From Nocardia miyunensis NBRC 108239 (lineage in GTDB: Bacteria; Actinomycetota; Actinomycetes; Mycobacteriales; Mycobacteriaceae): DNA of 64,000 nt. This document shows positions 1-8,356 of this stretch, one piece after another; within the stretch, counting starts at the first letter, position 1; the number at the start of each line of letters is the position of its first letter. The DNA lies in NCBI RefSeq assembly GCF_001613065.1, contig NZ_BDBQ01000029.1, positions 124,001 through 188,000 on the forward strand, written 5' to 3'. The translations under genes were made by a program, and so were the position numbers. Under the pieces are notes generated by a model. That model was not told where the DNA came from. It was given only the letters and a program-made list of their open reading frames with translations, and did not search any database.

Positions 1-129
1 GGAAAAGCCTGTCCCGGTCGGAGAGTTCCAGGTTCGCGGCACGCCGACCGGTCAACGGATGTGACTGCGGCGCAACGGAATAGCGGACCGCCAGGCCGGA
101 CAGTCGCTCCACGAGAGCATCCTCTGTCA

Positions 130-751
130 GTGACCAAGAGGCAAGGGATATCCCGCGCGAAGGCCGGTCTCACCGTGGACCGGGTCGTCGCGACCGCGTT
201 CGACGTCCTGGACGCCGGTGGCGCGGGCAGACTCTCGACCCGCGCGATCGCGACCGAACTCGGCGTCAGCATGAATACGGTGCTGTGGCACATCCGCACG
301 AAGGACCGTCTGCTGGAACTGATGTCCGACGCCATCGTCGGCGAGGTCGACCTGGACGACCTGGCGGGCGAGAACCTTCAGCAGGCGGCCGAGCTGTTGC
401 ACCGGCTACGGCGAGCCATGCTGAACCACCGCGACGGCGCCCTGATCATGTCCGGCACATTCGCGCGGAACCGAACACCCTGACCTTCGCCGACCGTCTG
501 GTCGCCATCCTGCTGGACCTGTGCCCACTCCCCGCGCCGCGGCTTGGACCTGCTGGAGCCTGTTCTACTTCACTCTGGGCCTGGTCCAGGAGGAACAAGC
601 TTCTCCGAACACCTGGCACGACACCCCGGAAATCGACGCACGAACGCTGCCCGCCCTCGGCTCCGTCTGGCCCGAATTCAGCTCCGGCGACTTCGAGGCC
701 CGCTTCACCTTCGGCATCCATCAAATCCTGAACTCGCCGATCCCGACCTAG
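130..751 (+). pseudogene. TetR-family transcriptional regulator, broken by two frameshifts
   Basis: The GTG at 130 opens a frame with a clear TetR helix-turn-helix (ARG-rich lead, then LSTRAIATELGVSMNTVLWH followed by TKDRLL), but the frame stops at 483. TetR-like sequence continues in the next frame (NTLTFADRLVAILLDL, about 475-522) and then in a third frame from about 521 (PTPRAAAWTCWSLFYFTLGLV, ending FTFGIHQILNSPIPT at 751). Joined, the pieces give a normal-length regulator of about 200 residues with a C-terminal ligand-binding domain. Two shifts within 45 bases mean either a decayed gene or assembly errors. If truly broken, the DNA-binding domain could still be made without its sensor. 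An upstream GTG at 61 is possible, but 130 fits the family better. Confidence 0.7.
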
Positions 752-791
752 CCTGGGCGGCTCGCTGCGCGACGCCGAGCGACGATCGGAC

Positions 792-810
792 TGTAAACCA
801 TTGGCTTACA
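792..810. promoter_or_regulatory. 19-bp near-perfect palindrome, possible TetR-type operator
   Basis: TGTAAACCA-T-TGGCTTACA is an inverted repeat with 8 of 9 matching pairs around one central base, a size and form usual for TetR-family operators. It lies 40 bases after the broken TetR gene and 160 bases before folP2. Which regulator uses it, if any, is not shown by the sequence. Confidence 0.4.
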
Positions 811-957
811 ACGCAAGTCCCGCAACGCTCGTCGATGCGAGCGCATCCTCGACCATCAGCCCGAAGTGCGAGTTGGCGGCAGCCCGAGAGCATGCTCGAG
901 CCCCGGCGAGACGGCCGGGCGCGTTGCAGTCCCGGACAGGCGAAGCAGCCGGTCCAG

Positions 958-963
958 TACAGT
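958..963 (+). promoter_or_regulatory. Candidate -10 box for a leaderless folP2 transcript
   Basis: TACAGT fits the actinobacterial TAnnnT -10 pattern and ends 6 bases before the folP2 ATG at 970. No Shine-Dalgarno sequence precedes that ATG. Transcription would then start at or next to the start codon. Confidence 0.4.
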
Positions 964-969
964 CTGGGT

Positions 970-1848
970 ATGAGTTCTGCGTCGCCGTCGCCCACTTTGT
1001 GCGGGAAAACGGTGGCGACGGATCGGGCTCTGGTGATGGCGATCGTGAATCGGACGCCGGATTCGTTCTACGACCGAGGGGCCACGTTCTCCGACGACGC
1101 GGCGTTGGCGGCGGTGGATCGGGCGGTCGCCGAGGGGGCGGATCTGGTCGATATCGGCGGGGTGAAGGCCGGTCCGGGGGATGTGGTGGACGCGGCCGAG
1201 GAGACTCGGCGGGTGGTGCCGTTCGTGTCGGCGATCCGGGAGCGGTATCCGGAGCTGTTGATCAGCGTGGACACCTGGCGCGGCACGGTGGCGCGGGCGG
1301 CGGTGGCCGAGGGGGCGGATCTGATCAACGACACGTGGGCGGGGGCGGATCCCGATCTGGCCGCTGTGGCCGCCGAAACAGGTGCGGGGATCGTGTGCAG
1401 TCATACCGGAGGCGCTCGCCCGCGCACCCGGCCGCATCGGGTGCGTTACACCGACGTGGTGACGGAGGTCACCGAGACGGTGGTGCGGGCGGCGGAGAAC
1501 GCCGTCGCCGCGGGTGTGGCGAAGGACTCGATCCTCATCGATCCGACCCACGATTTCGGCAAAAACACCTATCACGGGCTCGAACTGTTGCGTGCGATGG
1601 ACATTCTTGTAAATACCGGATGGCCGGTCTTGATGGCGCTGAGCAATAAGGATTTCATCGGGGAGACTTTGGGTGTCGGCCTGTCAGAGCGATTGGAGGG
1701 CACATTGGCAGCAACGGCATGGGCAGCCGCGGCCGGCGCACGCGTCTTCCGAGTCCACGAGGTCGCCGCGACCCGGCGAGTGGTGGACATGATCGCGGCC
1801 ATCCAGGGCATCCGTCCCCCCGCACGAACTCTGCGAGGTCTGGTATGA
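970..1848 (+). CDS. folP2: FolP2-type dihydropteroate synthase homologue
   Basis: This 292-residue protein has the TIM-barrel fold of dihydropteroate synthase, with MAIVNRTPDSF (23-33), SVDTW (96-100) and a distal DPTHDFGKN segment. The pterin-loop motif of active DHPS enzymes (GGxSTRPG) is replaced by DIGGVKAGPG at about 61-70. This matches mycobacterial FolP2 (Rv1207), which is reported to lack DHPS activity. A different role, perhaps linked to its partner gpgS, is therefore likely but unproven. The ATG at 970 was chosen because the reading frame upstream of it has no family similarity. The stop overlaps the gpgS start (ATGA), indicating translational coupling. Confidence 0.88.
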   Translation: MSSASPSPTLCGKTVATDRALVMAIVNRTPDSFYDRGATFSDDAALAAVDRAVAEGADLVDIGGVKAGPGDVVDAAEETRRVVPFVSAIRERYPELLISVDTWRGTVARAAVAEGADLINDTWAGADPDLAAVAAETGAGIVCSHTGGARPRTRPHRVRYTDVVTEVTETVVRAAENAVAAGVAKDSILIDPTHDFGKNTYHGLELLRAMDILVNTGWPVLMALSNKDFIGETLGVGLSERLEGTLAATAWAAAAGARVFRVHEVAATRRVVDMIAAIQGIRPPARTLRGLV

Positions 1849-2792
1849 CAACCAACCCCGACCGTATTCCCGACAACACCTGGGCCACCAGCAACACCTG
1901 GGACCGCCCGGATTGGACCGTCGACGAACTCGTCGCCGCCAAAGCGGGCCGCACCGTCTCGGTGGTGCTGCCCGCACTGAACGAGGAGAACACCGTCGCC
2001 GATGTGGTGGCGAGCATCCTGCCGCTGCTGGGCACTCTCGTGGACGAACTGGTGGTGCTGGACTCCGGTTCCACGGACGCCACCGCCGAACGCGCCCGGG
2101 CCGCCGGAGCGCGCGTGGTGAGCCGCGAACAGGCTGTGCCGGAACTAGATCCGGTTCCCGGCAAGGGCGAGGTGCTGTGGCGTTCGCTGGCGGTCACGTC
2201 CGGTGATCTGATCGCGTTCGTGGACTCCGATCTGATCGATCCGGATCCGTCCTTCGTGCCCCGGCTGCTGGGCCCGTTGCTGACCGTGCCGGATATGCAT
2301 CTGGTGAAGGCGTACTACCGCCGTCCGCTGCGACAGGGCCAGACGGTCGACCACAACGGCGGCGGCCGGGTCACCGAACTCGTGGCCCGGCCCCTGCTGG
2401 CGGCCCTGCGCCCGGACCTGTCCGCGGTGCTGCAACCACTCGGCGGTGAATACGCCGGAACCCGGGAACTACTCACCGCGGTCCCCTTCGCCCCCGGCTA
2501 CGGCGTCGAGATCGGCCTGCTGCTGGACACCTACGACCTGCTCGGCATGTCCGCCATCGGCCAGGTCAACCTGGGCGTGCGCACCCACCGCAACCGCCCG
2601 TTGTCGGATCTCGGCGTGATGAGCCGTCAGATCATGGGAACCATGCTGGGCCGCACCGGAATTCGCGATTCCGGCGCGGCGCTGACTCAATTCCCTCTGG
2701 TCGGAGACGAATTCACCGCGTTGAGCACCGAGGTGTCCCTGGCGGATCGCCCACCGATGAACACGTTGCGTCCGGCGATCGTCGCTGCCTGA
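1845..2792 (+). CDS. gpgS: Glucosyl-3-phosphoglycerate synthase
   Basis: A 315-residue GT81 glycosyltransferase. It transfers glucose from a nucleotide sugar to 3-phosphoglycerate, the first step toward methylglucose lipopolysaccharides, the cytoplasmic polysaccharides that modulate fatty-acid synthesis in mycobacteria and nocardiae. The GT-A nucleotide-binding strand VVLPALNEENT (about 40-50) and the metal-binding DSD (127-129, in FVDSDLIDPDP) are present. The ATG at 1845 overlaps the folP2 stop, so the two form one operon, the same pairing as Rv1207-Rv1208. No terminator is obvious before the next gene. Confidence 0.92.
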   Translation: MTTNPDRIPDNTWATSNTWDRPDWTVDELVAAKAGRTVSVVLPALNEENTVADVVASILPLLGTLVDELVVLDSGSTDATAERARAAGARVVSREQAVPELDPVPGKGEVLWRSLAVTSGDLIAFVDSDLIDPDPSFVPRLLGPLLTVPDMHLVKAYYRRPLRQGQTVDHNGGGRVTELVARPLLAALRPDLSAVLQPLGGEYAGTRELLTAVPFAPGYGVEIGLLLDTYDLLGMSAIGQVNLGVRTHRNRPLSDLGVMSRQIMGTMLGRTGIRDSGAALTQFPLVGDEFTALSTEVSLADRPPMNTLRPAIVAA

Positions 2793-2884
2793 AGGGCTGC
2801 TGGGGGCCGTTGTTCTTCGGCGCTCACACAGCCGGCGCGGAGTATTATTTCGGGCGGGGTGTCTTCTGCGAAGGAGTCCCCGTA

Positions 2885-3559
2885 ATGACCAGGTTCGTTC
2901 AGGCGATCGAGTTCAAGACCACGCATATCGACGAGTTCAACGAGAAGCTCGACGCCTGGCTCGCCGCGACGGCGGGCAAACGCACAGCACTGCACGGTAT
3001 GGAGACCCGGGATCGCGACCGCGCGAACACGTATCTGCAAATGGTCGAATTTCCCTCCTACACCGAGGCGATGCAGAATTCGGGTCTTCCCGAGACGACC
3101 CGGTTCGCCGAAGAGCTCGCGGAGTTGTGTGACGGCCCGGCGGTCTTCCGCAATCTCGATCTGGTGCGCGAGGACGACATGTCCGACGGTCGAACACAGC
3201 GCCTGGTCGTGAGAAGTCTCGACGACCCCGACGAATCGCGCCCCTTCGAGTCCGGAGCCGGACGGATGGACGTGGTCGACACACCACACGGTCCGGTCGG
3301 CCGCGCCGTGCTGGAACCGGGCTGGCGCTGGTCGCAACACGTCAAACCGATCGCCGGCACTGACAGCTGTCAGGCCACGCACGCGGGCTATTGCGTGTCC
3401 GGCCGGATGCGGATCCACATGGACGACGGCACCGAAAACGATATCGGTCCAGGCGATTTCCTGTTCTGCCCGCCCGGACACGATGCGTGGGTCCTCGGTG
3501 ACGAGGCTTGCGTGATGATCGACTGGGCCGCTGCGGGCCAGTACGCGCAGCGGCGTTGA
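2885..3559 (+). CDS. ABM-like / cupin two-domain protein
   Basis: A protein of 224 residues. Residues 1-95 resemble a dimeric alpha/beta-barrel (antibiotic-biosynthesis-monooxygenase-like) fold, starting MTRFVQAIEFKT and including YLQMVEFPSYTEAM. Residues 125-224 form a cupin barrel with EPGWRWSQHVKP, CVSGRMRIHMDDG, IGPGDFLFCPPGHDAW and VMIDW; the His residues could bind a metal. The ATG at 2885 is chosen over one 75 bases upstream because GAAGGAG sits 8 bases before it. Substrate unknown; the cupin half may be a sensor or an enzyme. It stands alone between gpgS and the convergent fadD6, followed by a hairpin. Confidence 0.7.
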   Translation: MTRFVQAIEFKTTHIDEFNEKLDAWLAATAGKRTALHGMETRDRDRANTYLQMVEFPSYTEAMQNSGLPETTRFAEELAELCDGPAVFRNLDLVREDDMSDGRTQRLVVRSLDDPDESRPFESGAGRMDVVDTPHGPVGRAVLEPGWRWSQHVKPIAGTDSCQATHAGYCVSGRMRIHMDDGTENDIGPGDFLFCPPGHDAWVLGDEACVMIDWAAAGQYAQRR

Positions 3560-3589
3560 CACCGAACCGGGCCGAGGCTCACTGGCGCA

Positions 3590-3615
3590 TGGCGCACCCA
3601 CTGTTGTGTGCGCCA
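3590..3615 (+). terminator. Hairpin after the cupin gene
   Basis: TGGCGCAC and GTGCGCCA pair across a 10-base loop, 31 bases after the stop of the cupin gene and in the convergent gap before fadD6. There is no T-tract, which is common for actinobacterial terminators. The rest of the gap (3616-3777) shows nothing recognisable. Confidence 0.45.
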
Positions 3616-3777
3616 CCACCGGGCGACCGCAGGACGTCCATGAACATGCGGATTCGCCAGGTCAGCCGCTCCGGAAGAAGCCCCCGGTCGAGCGGACCTG
3701 ATGACGACCGTTCCGATGCGACGAGATCGACGTCGGCGGCCTGCCGGACGTGCTGCCGACCTGCAATGCGGTCAAGG

Positions 3778-5532
3778 TCAGGGTTTGGCGCCCGCTGCGA
3801 CCTCGGCGAGGTAGGTGTCGTACAGGGGGACGTACCCGTCGGCGCGGCCGGACAGAGCGTAGAGGGTGGTGTTTTCGTCCGGGATGAACCCCTGTTTGCG
3901 AAGGTCCACCTTGCGGCTCTTGAAAGTGCTGGTGGTTTCGAGTTCCTCGACCACCCGAATGAACAGAGGGACAGCGTAGGCCGGTAGCCGACCGTAGAGA
4001 TGGGTGGCCAGGGATTTGCCGTCGAAGTCCGCGCCGGGGCGCAGGGTCACCGCGGCCATTCCGGCCTTGCCGTCCGCGCCGGGGACGTCGACGCCGTAGA
4101 CCACGGCCTGGGTGATCGGATCGAATCCGTCGAATGCGCCTTCGACCTCCGTCGTCGCGACGTTCTCCCCCTTCCACCGGAAGGTGTCGCCGAGGCGGTC
4201 GACGAAGGCGATGTGATGCCAATGCTGGTCGCGCACAAGGTCTCCGGTGTCGAACCAGCAGTCGCCGTCGCGAAATGCGTTGCGCACCAACTTCGCCTCG
4301 GTCGCGGATTCGTCGGTGTAGCCGTCGAAGGGGGAACGTCCGGTCACCTTGGCCAGCAGCAGGCCGGTCCCGCCGGACCGTACGCGCCGGGCTCGGCCAT
4401 CCTCGAAACGTCGCGCCTTGCCGGTGGCGTCGTCCACTTCGACGATCGCGTACGGCAGCGGTCCGAATCCGGCGGTGCGGTCCACGCCGAATGCGTTGAT
4501 GAAGCCGATATTTCCCTCGCTCGCGGCATAGAACTCCACGATCCGGCCGATGCCGAAACGTCGCCGGAACTCGTCCCACAGCTCCGGGCGCAGCCCGTTG
4601 CCGACCGCCAAACGCACCGAATGCGTTCGCTCCCCGGGCTTTTCGGGCTGATTGAGCAGATAGCGGCACAGCTCGCCGATGTAGATGAACGCGGTGGCCC
4701 GGTTCTCGGTCACCTCGTTCCAGAAGCCGGACGCGGAGAACTTGCGCCCCAGTGCGAAACTCGCACGTGATCCCAGGACCGCGCCCAGGGCGACGGTCAG
4801 CGCGTTGTTGTGATAGAGCGGCAGGCAGCAGTACAGAGTGTCCTCGCCGCGCAGGCGGATACCGAGACCACCGAGTCCGGCCATCCCCTTGATCCACCGC
4901 AGATGCGTCATCACGCTGGCCTTGGGCAGGCCGGTGGTGCCGGAGGTGAAGATCAGGAAGGCCCGCTCGCTGGCCCGGACCTCTTGGCAGACAGCCGGAT
5001 TCGCGGTCGGCTGAGCGGTGGCGCGGTCGGCGAGTTCCTCGGCGAAGAGCAGATTCGCGGGAGGTTCGGACAGCGACTCGAGGGCCTCGCGGCACTCCTC
5101 ACCGACCACGTTCACCACACTGCCGAGCAGTCCGACGCTGTGCGCCAGAACCCGATCGCGCTGATGATGATTGAGCAGACCGACCGTCCCGCCGAGCTTG
5201 ACCGCCGCCAGCACCACGAACAACGTCTCGGGCCGATTGGTCATCAACACCCCGACCACGTCGCCGCGCGAGACCCCGCACTCGGCCAGCACAGCCGCAT
5301 AGCGGTTCACTTCGAGATTCGCTGCGCCGTAAGTGTATTCGCGTCCCTCGTAGCGCAGGAAGGGGCGATCCGGCACACTCTCGGCCGCACGCTGGAAGTA
5401 CGAACCGATCGAGGCCCGGTCATCGGGACGCACCAGCATTCCGGTCGCCGCGCGCAGCATGCCGGGCACGTCCGGGGCCAGCGCGGGCAGTTTGCGCACC
5501 AGATCGAGCAGGGTGACGACGTCCGCGGTCAC
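3778..5532 (-). CDS. fadD6: Long-chain fatty acyl-CoA synthetase FadD6
   Basis: A 584-residue ANL-superfamily enzyme that activates fatty acids with ATP and CoA. The AMP-binding P-loop is TSGTTGLPK (196-204); later come YAASEGNIGF, the DTGDL hinge region and a lysine-containing C-terminal lid (TFKSRKVDLRKQG). The IGELCRYLLN segment and overall length resemble the FATP/FadD6 (Rv1206) type associated with very-long-chain substrates. The C-terminal SGRADGYVPLYDTYL is typical of this branch. It reads in the same direction as two LOG genes upstream, 25 bases away, and probably shares their transcript. Confidence 0.85.
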   Translation of the reverse strand: MTADVVTLLDLVRKLPALAPDVPGMLRAATGMLVRPDDRASIGSYFQRAAESVPDRPFLRYEGREYTYGAANLEVNRYAAVLAECGVSRGDVVGVLMTNRPETLFVVLAAVKLGGTVGLLNHHQRDRVLAHSVGLLGSVVNVVGEECREALESLSEPPANLLFAEELADRATAQPTANPAVCQEVRASERAFLIFTSGTTGLPKASVMTHLRWIKGMAGLGGLGIRLRGEDTLYCCLPLYHNNALTVALGAVLGSRASFALGRKFSASGFWNEVTENRATAFIYIGELCRYLLNQPEKPGERTHSVRLAVGNGLRPELWDEFRRRFGIGRIVEFYAASEGNIGFINAFGVDRTAGFGPLPYAIVEVDDATGKARRFEDGRARRVRSGGTGLLLAKVTGRSPFDGYTDESATEAKLVRNAFRDGDCWFDTGDLVRDQHWHHIAFVDRLGDTFRWKGENVATTEVEGAFDGFDPITQAVVYGVDVPGADGKAGMAAVTLRPGADFDGKSLATHLYGRLPAYAVPLFIRVVEELETTSTFKSRKVDLRKQGFIPDENTTLYALSGRADGYVPLYDTYLAEVAAGAKP

Positions 5533-5557
5533 GGTGTCCTCCAGCGGTTTTCGGGTC

Positions 5558-6115
5558 TCAGTTCGGAAGGGATGCCAGCATGTCGAACGCCTGCTGCAGA
5601 TCCGGCGTCACGCGCACCCGGTCGAGCGAGGACCGGCTGACGAAACCGCTGTCGAGCAGCTGCTCGATCCAGGCGAACAGGCCCCGATAGTGGCCCAGCG
5701 GATCGAGCACCACCACCGGCTTGTCGTGCATACCGAGATACCCGCCGGTCCAGGTCTCGAAGAACTCCTCCAGCGTGCCGATACCACCGGGCAGAGTGAG
5801 GAAGGCGTCGGCTCGATCCTCCATGATCTGCTTACGCTCGCGCATGGTGTCGGTGACGATCAGCTCGTCGGCCTCGACATCGGCGACCTCGTGATGCACC
5901 AGCTGTTTCGGGATGACCCCGATCGTGCGCGCGCCACCGGAGCGGGCCGCGGTCGCGACCGCGCCCATCATCGATACGTTGCCACCTCCGGACACCAATT
6001 GCCAACCGCGCCGGGCGATCTCGGTGCCGACCTGGACGGCCAGCCGCAGATGCGCCGCATCCCCGGCACTGGCCGAACAGTAGACGCACACCGCGAAGGG
6101 CCGCTCACTCACCAC
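5558..6115 (-). CDS. LOG-family (TIGR00730) protein, short form
   Basis: A 185-residue Rossmann-fold protein with the two signature motifs of the Lonely Guy family: SGGGNVSMMG (42-51) and PGGIGTLEE (109-117), plus the catalytic-type MRERK (91-95). LOG enzymes release cytokinin-type bases from their nucleoside 5'-monophosphates, and Rv1205 of M. tuberculosis is the likely orthologue. Its start overlaps the stop of the second LOG gene by 7 bases, so the two are co-translated. The physiological nucleotide in a free-living actinobacterium is not established. Confidence 0.82.
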   Translation of the reverse strand: MVSERPFAVCVYCSASAGDAAHLRLAVQVGTEIARRGWQLVSGGGNVSMMGAVATAARSGGARTIGVIPKQLVHHEVADVEADELIVTDTMRERKQIMEDRADAFLTLPGGIGTLEEFFETWTGGYLGMHDKPVVVLDPLGHYRGLFAWIEQLLDSGFVSRSSLDRVRVTPDLQQAFDMLASLPN

Positions 6116-6912
6116 TGATCCTCCGTCCCTATCGCATCGTCACCGCGGCTATCGGCAGCGCGAACCACGATCTCGACGACCTTCTCGACACTGTCGGTGA
6201 CCTCCACCAGACTCAGATCACCGGGTGAGATCTTCCCCGACCCCAGCAGTGAATCATGCAGCCAGTCCACCAGACCCGACCAGTATCGGGTGCCGAACAG
6301 AATGATCGGGAAGCGGGTGATCTTGTGCGTCTGCACCAGGGTCAACGCCTCGAACAGCTCGTCCAGCGTGCCGAATCCGCCCGGCAGGCAGATGAACGCC
6401 TGCGAATATTTGACGAACATTGTCTTACGAGCGAAGAAATAGCGGAAGTTGATACCCAGATCCACCCACTCGTTCAGGCCTTGTTCCATCGGCAGTTCGA
6501 TACCCAGCCCGATCGAGTAGCCGCCCGCCTCGTGCGCACCCCGATTGGCGGCCTCCATCACACCCGGCCCACCACCGGTGATCACCGCGAATCCGGCGCG
6601 CGAGAGCGCACCGCCGATCGCCTGCGCGGCCTGATACTCCGGATGGTTCACCGGCGTCCGCGCGGACCCGAAAACCGTTACAGCCCTCGGGATCTCGGCG
6701 AGCGCGCCGAAGCCCTCCACGAATTCGCTCTGAATCCGCAATACCCGCCACGGATCGGTGTGCACCCAATCGGTCGGCCCGCGCCCGTCGAGCAGATGCT
6801 GATCGGTGGTACCGGTCCCCCGCTTACGATCCCCCCGCAACATGATCGGCCCCCGGAACTTCGGCGCCGACCGAGGCGATCGGGATACAACGGGCTCGGA
6901 TTCACTCGACAT
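6109..6912 (-). CDS. LOG-family (TIGR00730) protein, long form
   Basis: A 267-residue paralogue of the downstream LOG gene, with an N-terminal extension of about 70 residues (basic, RGDRKRGTGTTD) before the Rossmann core. Motifs ITGGGPGVMEAANRG (111-125) and PGGFGTLDE (177-185) are intact. This longer form belongs to a different LOG subgroup from the 185-residue one, so the pair is not a recent duplication. The upstream side carries a dispersed repeat (6930-7030), which may sit within its promoter region. Confidence 0.8.
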   Translation of the reverse strand: MSSESEPVVSRSPRSAPKFRGPIMLRGDRKRGTGTTDQHLLDGRGPTDWVHTDPWRVLRIQSEFVEGFGALAEIPRAVTVFGSARTPVNHPEYQAAQAIGGALSRAGFAVITGGGPGVMEAANRGAHEAGGYSIGLGIELPMEQGLNEWVDLGINFRYFFARKTMFVKYSQAFICLPGGFGTLDELFEALTLVQTHKITRFPIILFGTRYWSGLVDWLHDSLLGSGKISPGDLSLVEVTDSVEKVVEIVVRAADSRGDDAIGTEDQW

Positions 6913-6929
6913 GAAACAACTGTATCTGC

Positions 6930-7030
6930 GGCCTCCGCTCCGCTCCGGCGAGCCGAGGCCCTCGTGACCCCGGTCCTTCCCGCCCTCCGCTCCCCCTTGC
7001 TTCGCTCCTCCGCTCCGTCAGTCCAGGACC
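6930..7030. repeat. Dispersed intergenic repeat, copy A
   Basis: A block starting GGCCTCCGCTCCGCTCCGGC (6930-6949) and ending CTTCGCTCCTCCGCTCCGTC followed by AGTCCAGGACCG (7000-7030). Both ends recur, at the same spacing and in the same order, at 26932-27030, and the first part recurs at 32780-32803. It occupies the gap between dapE and the long LOG gene. The remaining gap sequence to 7158 is GC-rich with no gene seen. Confidence 0.6.
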
Positions 7031-7158
7031 GGGGCGAGCCCCGGCCTTGATGCCGGGACATTCAGGGGCGGTGTCCCAGGTGATTTCCGCCGGGGTTCCG
7101 CCGGCATCCGAGCGACAGGCCCGGATCCGCAGGGCCTCCTGCTCAACCGAGCCAATTG

Positions 7159-8253
7159 TCATGCGCGAGTGAGATAACCGCGGAGGATGTCGGCGACCGT
7201 GGTGATCTGGGCGGTGGGGACGTGTTCGTCGACGGTGTGGGCGAGGTTGGGGTCGCCGGGGCCGAAGTTGACCGCGGGGATGCCGCGGGCTGCGAAGCGG
7301 GAGACGTCGGTCCAGCCGTATTTGGCGCGCACGCCACCGCCGCCGTGCGAATGCACCTGCTCGACAAGGTTCTTCGCGGCGGGCGCGGTCAGTCCGGGCA
7401 GCGCGCCGGATGCGCCGTCGGTGCGTTCGAAGTCCAGGTCCAGGCCCGAGAACACCTGGCGCACATGCTCGGTCGCCTGCTCGAGCGAACGGTCCGGGGC
7501 GAAGCGGAAATTCACGTCCACCGTCGCCTCGTCCGGCACCACGTTACCGGCCACGCCGCCGCCGATCCGCACCGCCGACAGCCCCTCGCGATAGACGCAA
7601 CCGTCGATGTCCACCTCGCGCGGCCGATATTCGCTCAGGCGCTGCAGGATCGGGGCGAGGGCGTGAATCGCGTTGTCGCCCAGCCAGGCTCGCGCGGTAT
7701 GCGCGCGGGTGCCGCGGGCGGTGAGCCGGACCCGCAGTGTCCCCTGACATCCCGCCTCGACCCAGCCGCCCGACGGCTCGCCCAGGATCGCCAGATCGCC
7801 GTCGAGCCATTCGGGCAGTTCGCGTTCGATGCGGCCCAGGCCGTTGAACTCCGCGGCGATCTCCTCGCAGTCGTAGAAGATCAGCGTCAGATCGCAGACC
7901 GGATCGGCGACCGTGGCGGCCAGGTGCAGGAACACCGCGTCACCGGATTTCATGTCGACGCTGCCGCACCCGTAGAGCGTCTCCTGCCCGTCCAGCGTCT
8001 CGAACCGGCCCGGGACGTTGCCCGCGATCGGCACGGTGTCCAGGTGTCCGGCCAGGATGACGCGGGTGTCCCGGCCGCGATCGGTGCGGGCCAGTACGGT
8101 GTTGCCGCAGCGCAGCACCTCGAAGCCGGTGGTCTGCTCGCGCAACGCCCAGGTCACCGTGTCGACGATCGCCGCCTCGTCCTTGGACACGCTCGGGATG
8201 TCCACGAGGGCGGCGGTGAGGGTGATGGGATCGGCGCGCAGATCGATGGTCAC
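7159..8253 (-). CDS. dapE: Succinyl-diaminopimelate desuccinylase
   Basis: A 364-residue M20-family zinc hydrolase of the lysine/diaminopimelate pathway, removing succinate from N-succinyl-LL-diaminopimelate in the cytoplasm. The metal-site motifs are AGHLDTVP (68-75), [10 protein letters not shown] (95-104) and the catalytic YDCEE (127-131), followed by LGEPSGG and a C-terminal AHTVDEHV with a metal-ligand His. The GTG at 8253 (VTIDLRADP) is chosen because the upstream frame is arginine-rich and unlike the family. It diverges from dapD, which makes its substrate precursor, across about 100 bases. Confidence 0.9.
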   Translation of the reverse strand: MTIDLRADPITLTAALVDIPSVSKDEAAIVDTVTWALREQTTGFEVLRCGNTVLARTDRGRDTRVILAGHLDTVPIAGNVPGRFETLDGQETLYGCGSVDMKSGDAVFLHLAATVADPVCDLTLIFYDCEEIAAEFNGLGRIERELPEWLDGDLAILGEPSGGWVEAGCQGTLRVRLTARGTRAHTARAWLGDNAIHALAPILQRLSEYRPREVDIDGCVYREGLSAVRIGGGVAGNVVPDEATVDVNFRFAPDRSLEQATEHVRQVFSGLDLDFERTDGASGALPGLTAPAAKNLVEQVHSHGGGGVRAKYGWTDVSRFAARGIPAVNFGPGDPNLAHTVDEHVPTAQITTVADILRGYLTRA

Positions 8254-8343
8254 TCGTACCAGCCTAATTGCTCGCGAACTCCGGCTCCCGGGCCGCGATG
8301 CATCGGGCGGCACCCGCGAACCCCGCCGCACCCGGCCTGCCCA

Positions 8344-8349
8344 TACACT
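8344..8349 (+). promoter_or_regulatory. Candidate -10 box for a leaderless dapD transcript
   Basis: TACACT ends 7 bases before the dapD GTG at 8357, and no Shine-Dalgarno sequence is present. This arrangement matches leaderless actinobacterial promoters. Confidence 0.4.
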
Positions 8350-8356
8350 CGGGACC

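Noticed and set aside
1-60. Start of a minus-strand gene running off the left edge
   Set aside because: A protein-like stretch (TGRRAANLELSDRDRLF) can be read on the minus strand, possibly from a TTG near 54, but 17 residues are too few to support a gene.
544-969. Long N-terminal extension of FolP2
   Set aside because: It covers the broken TetR gene in another frame and adds 142 residues unlike the family.
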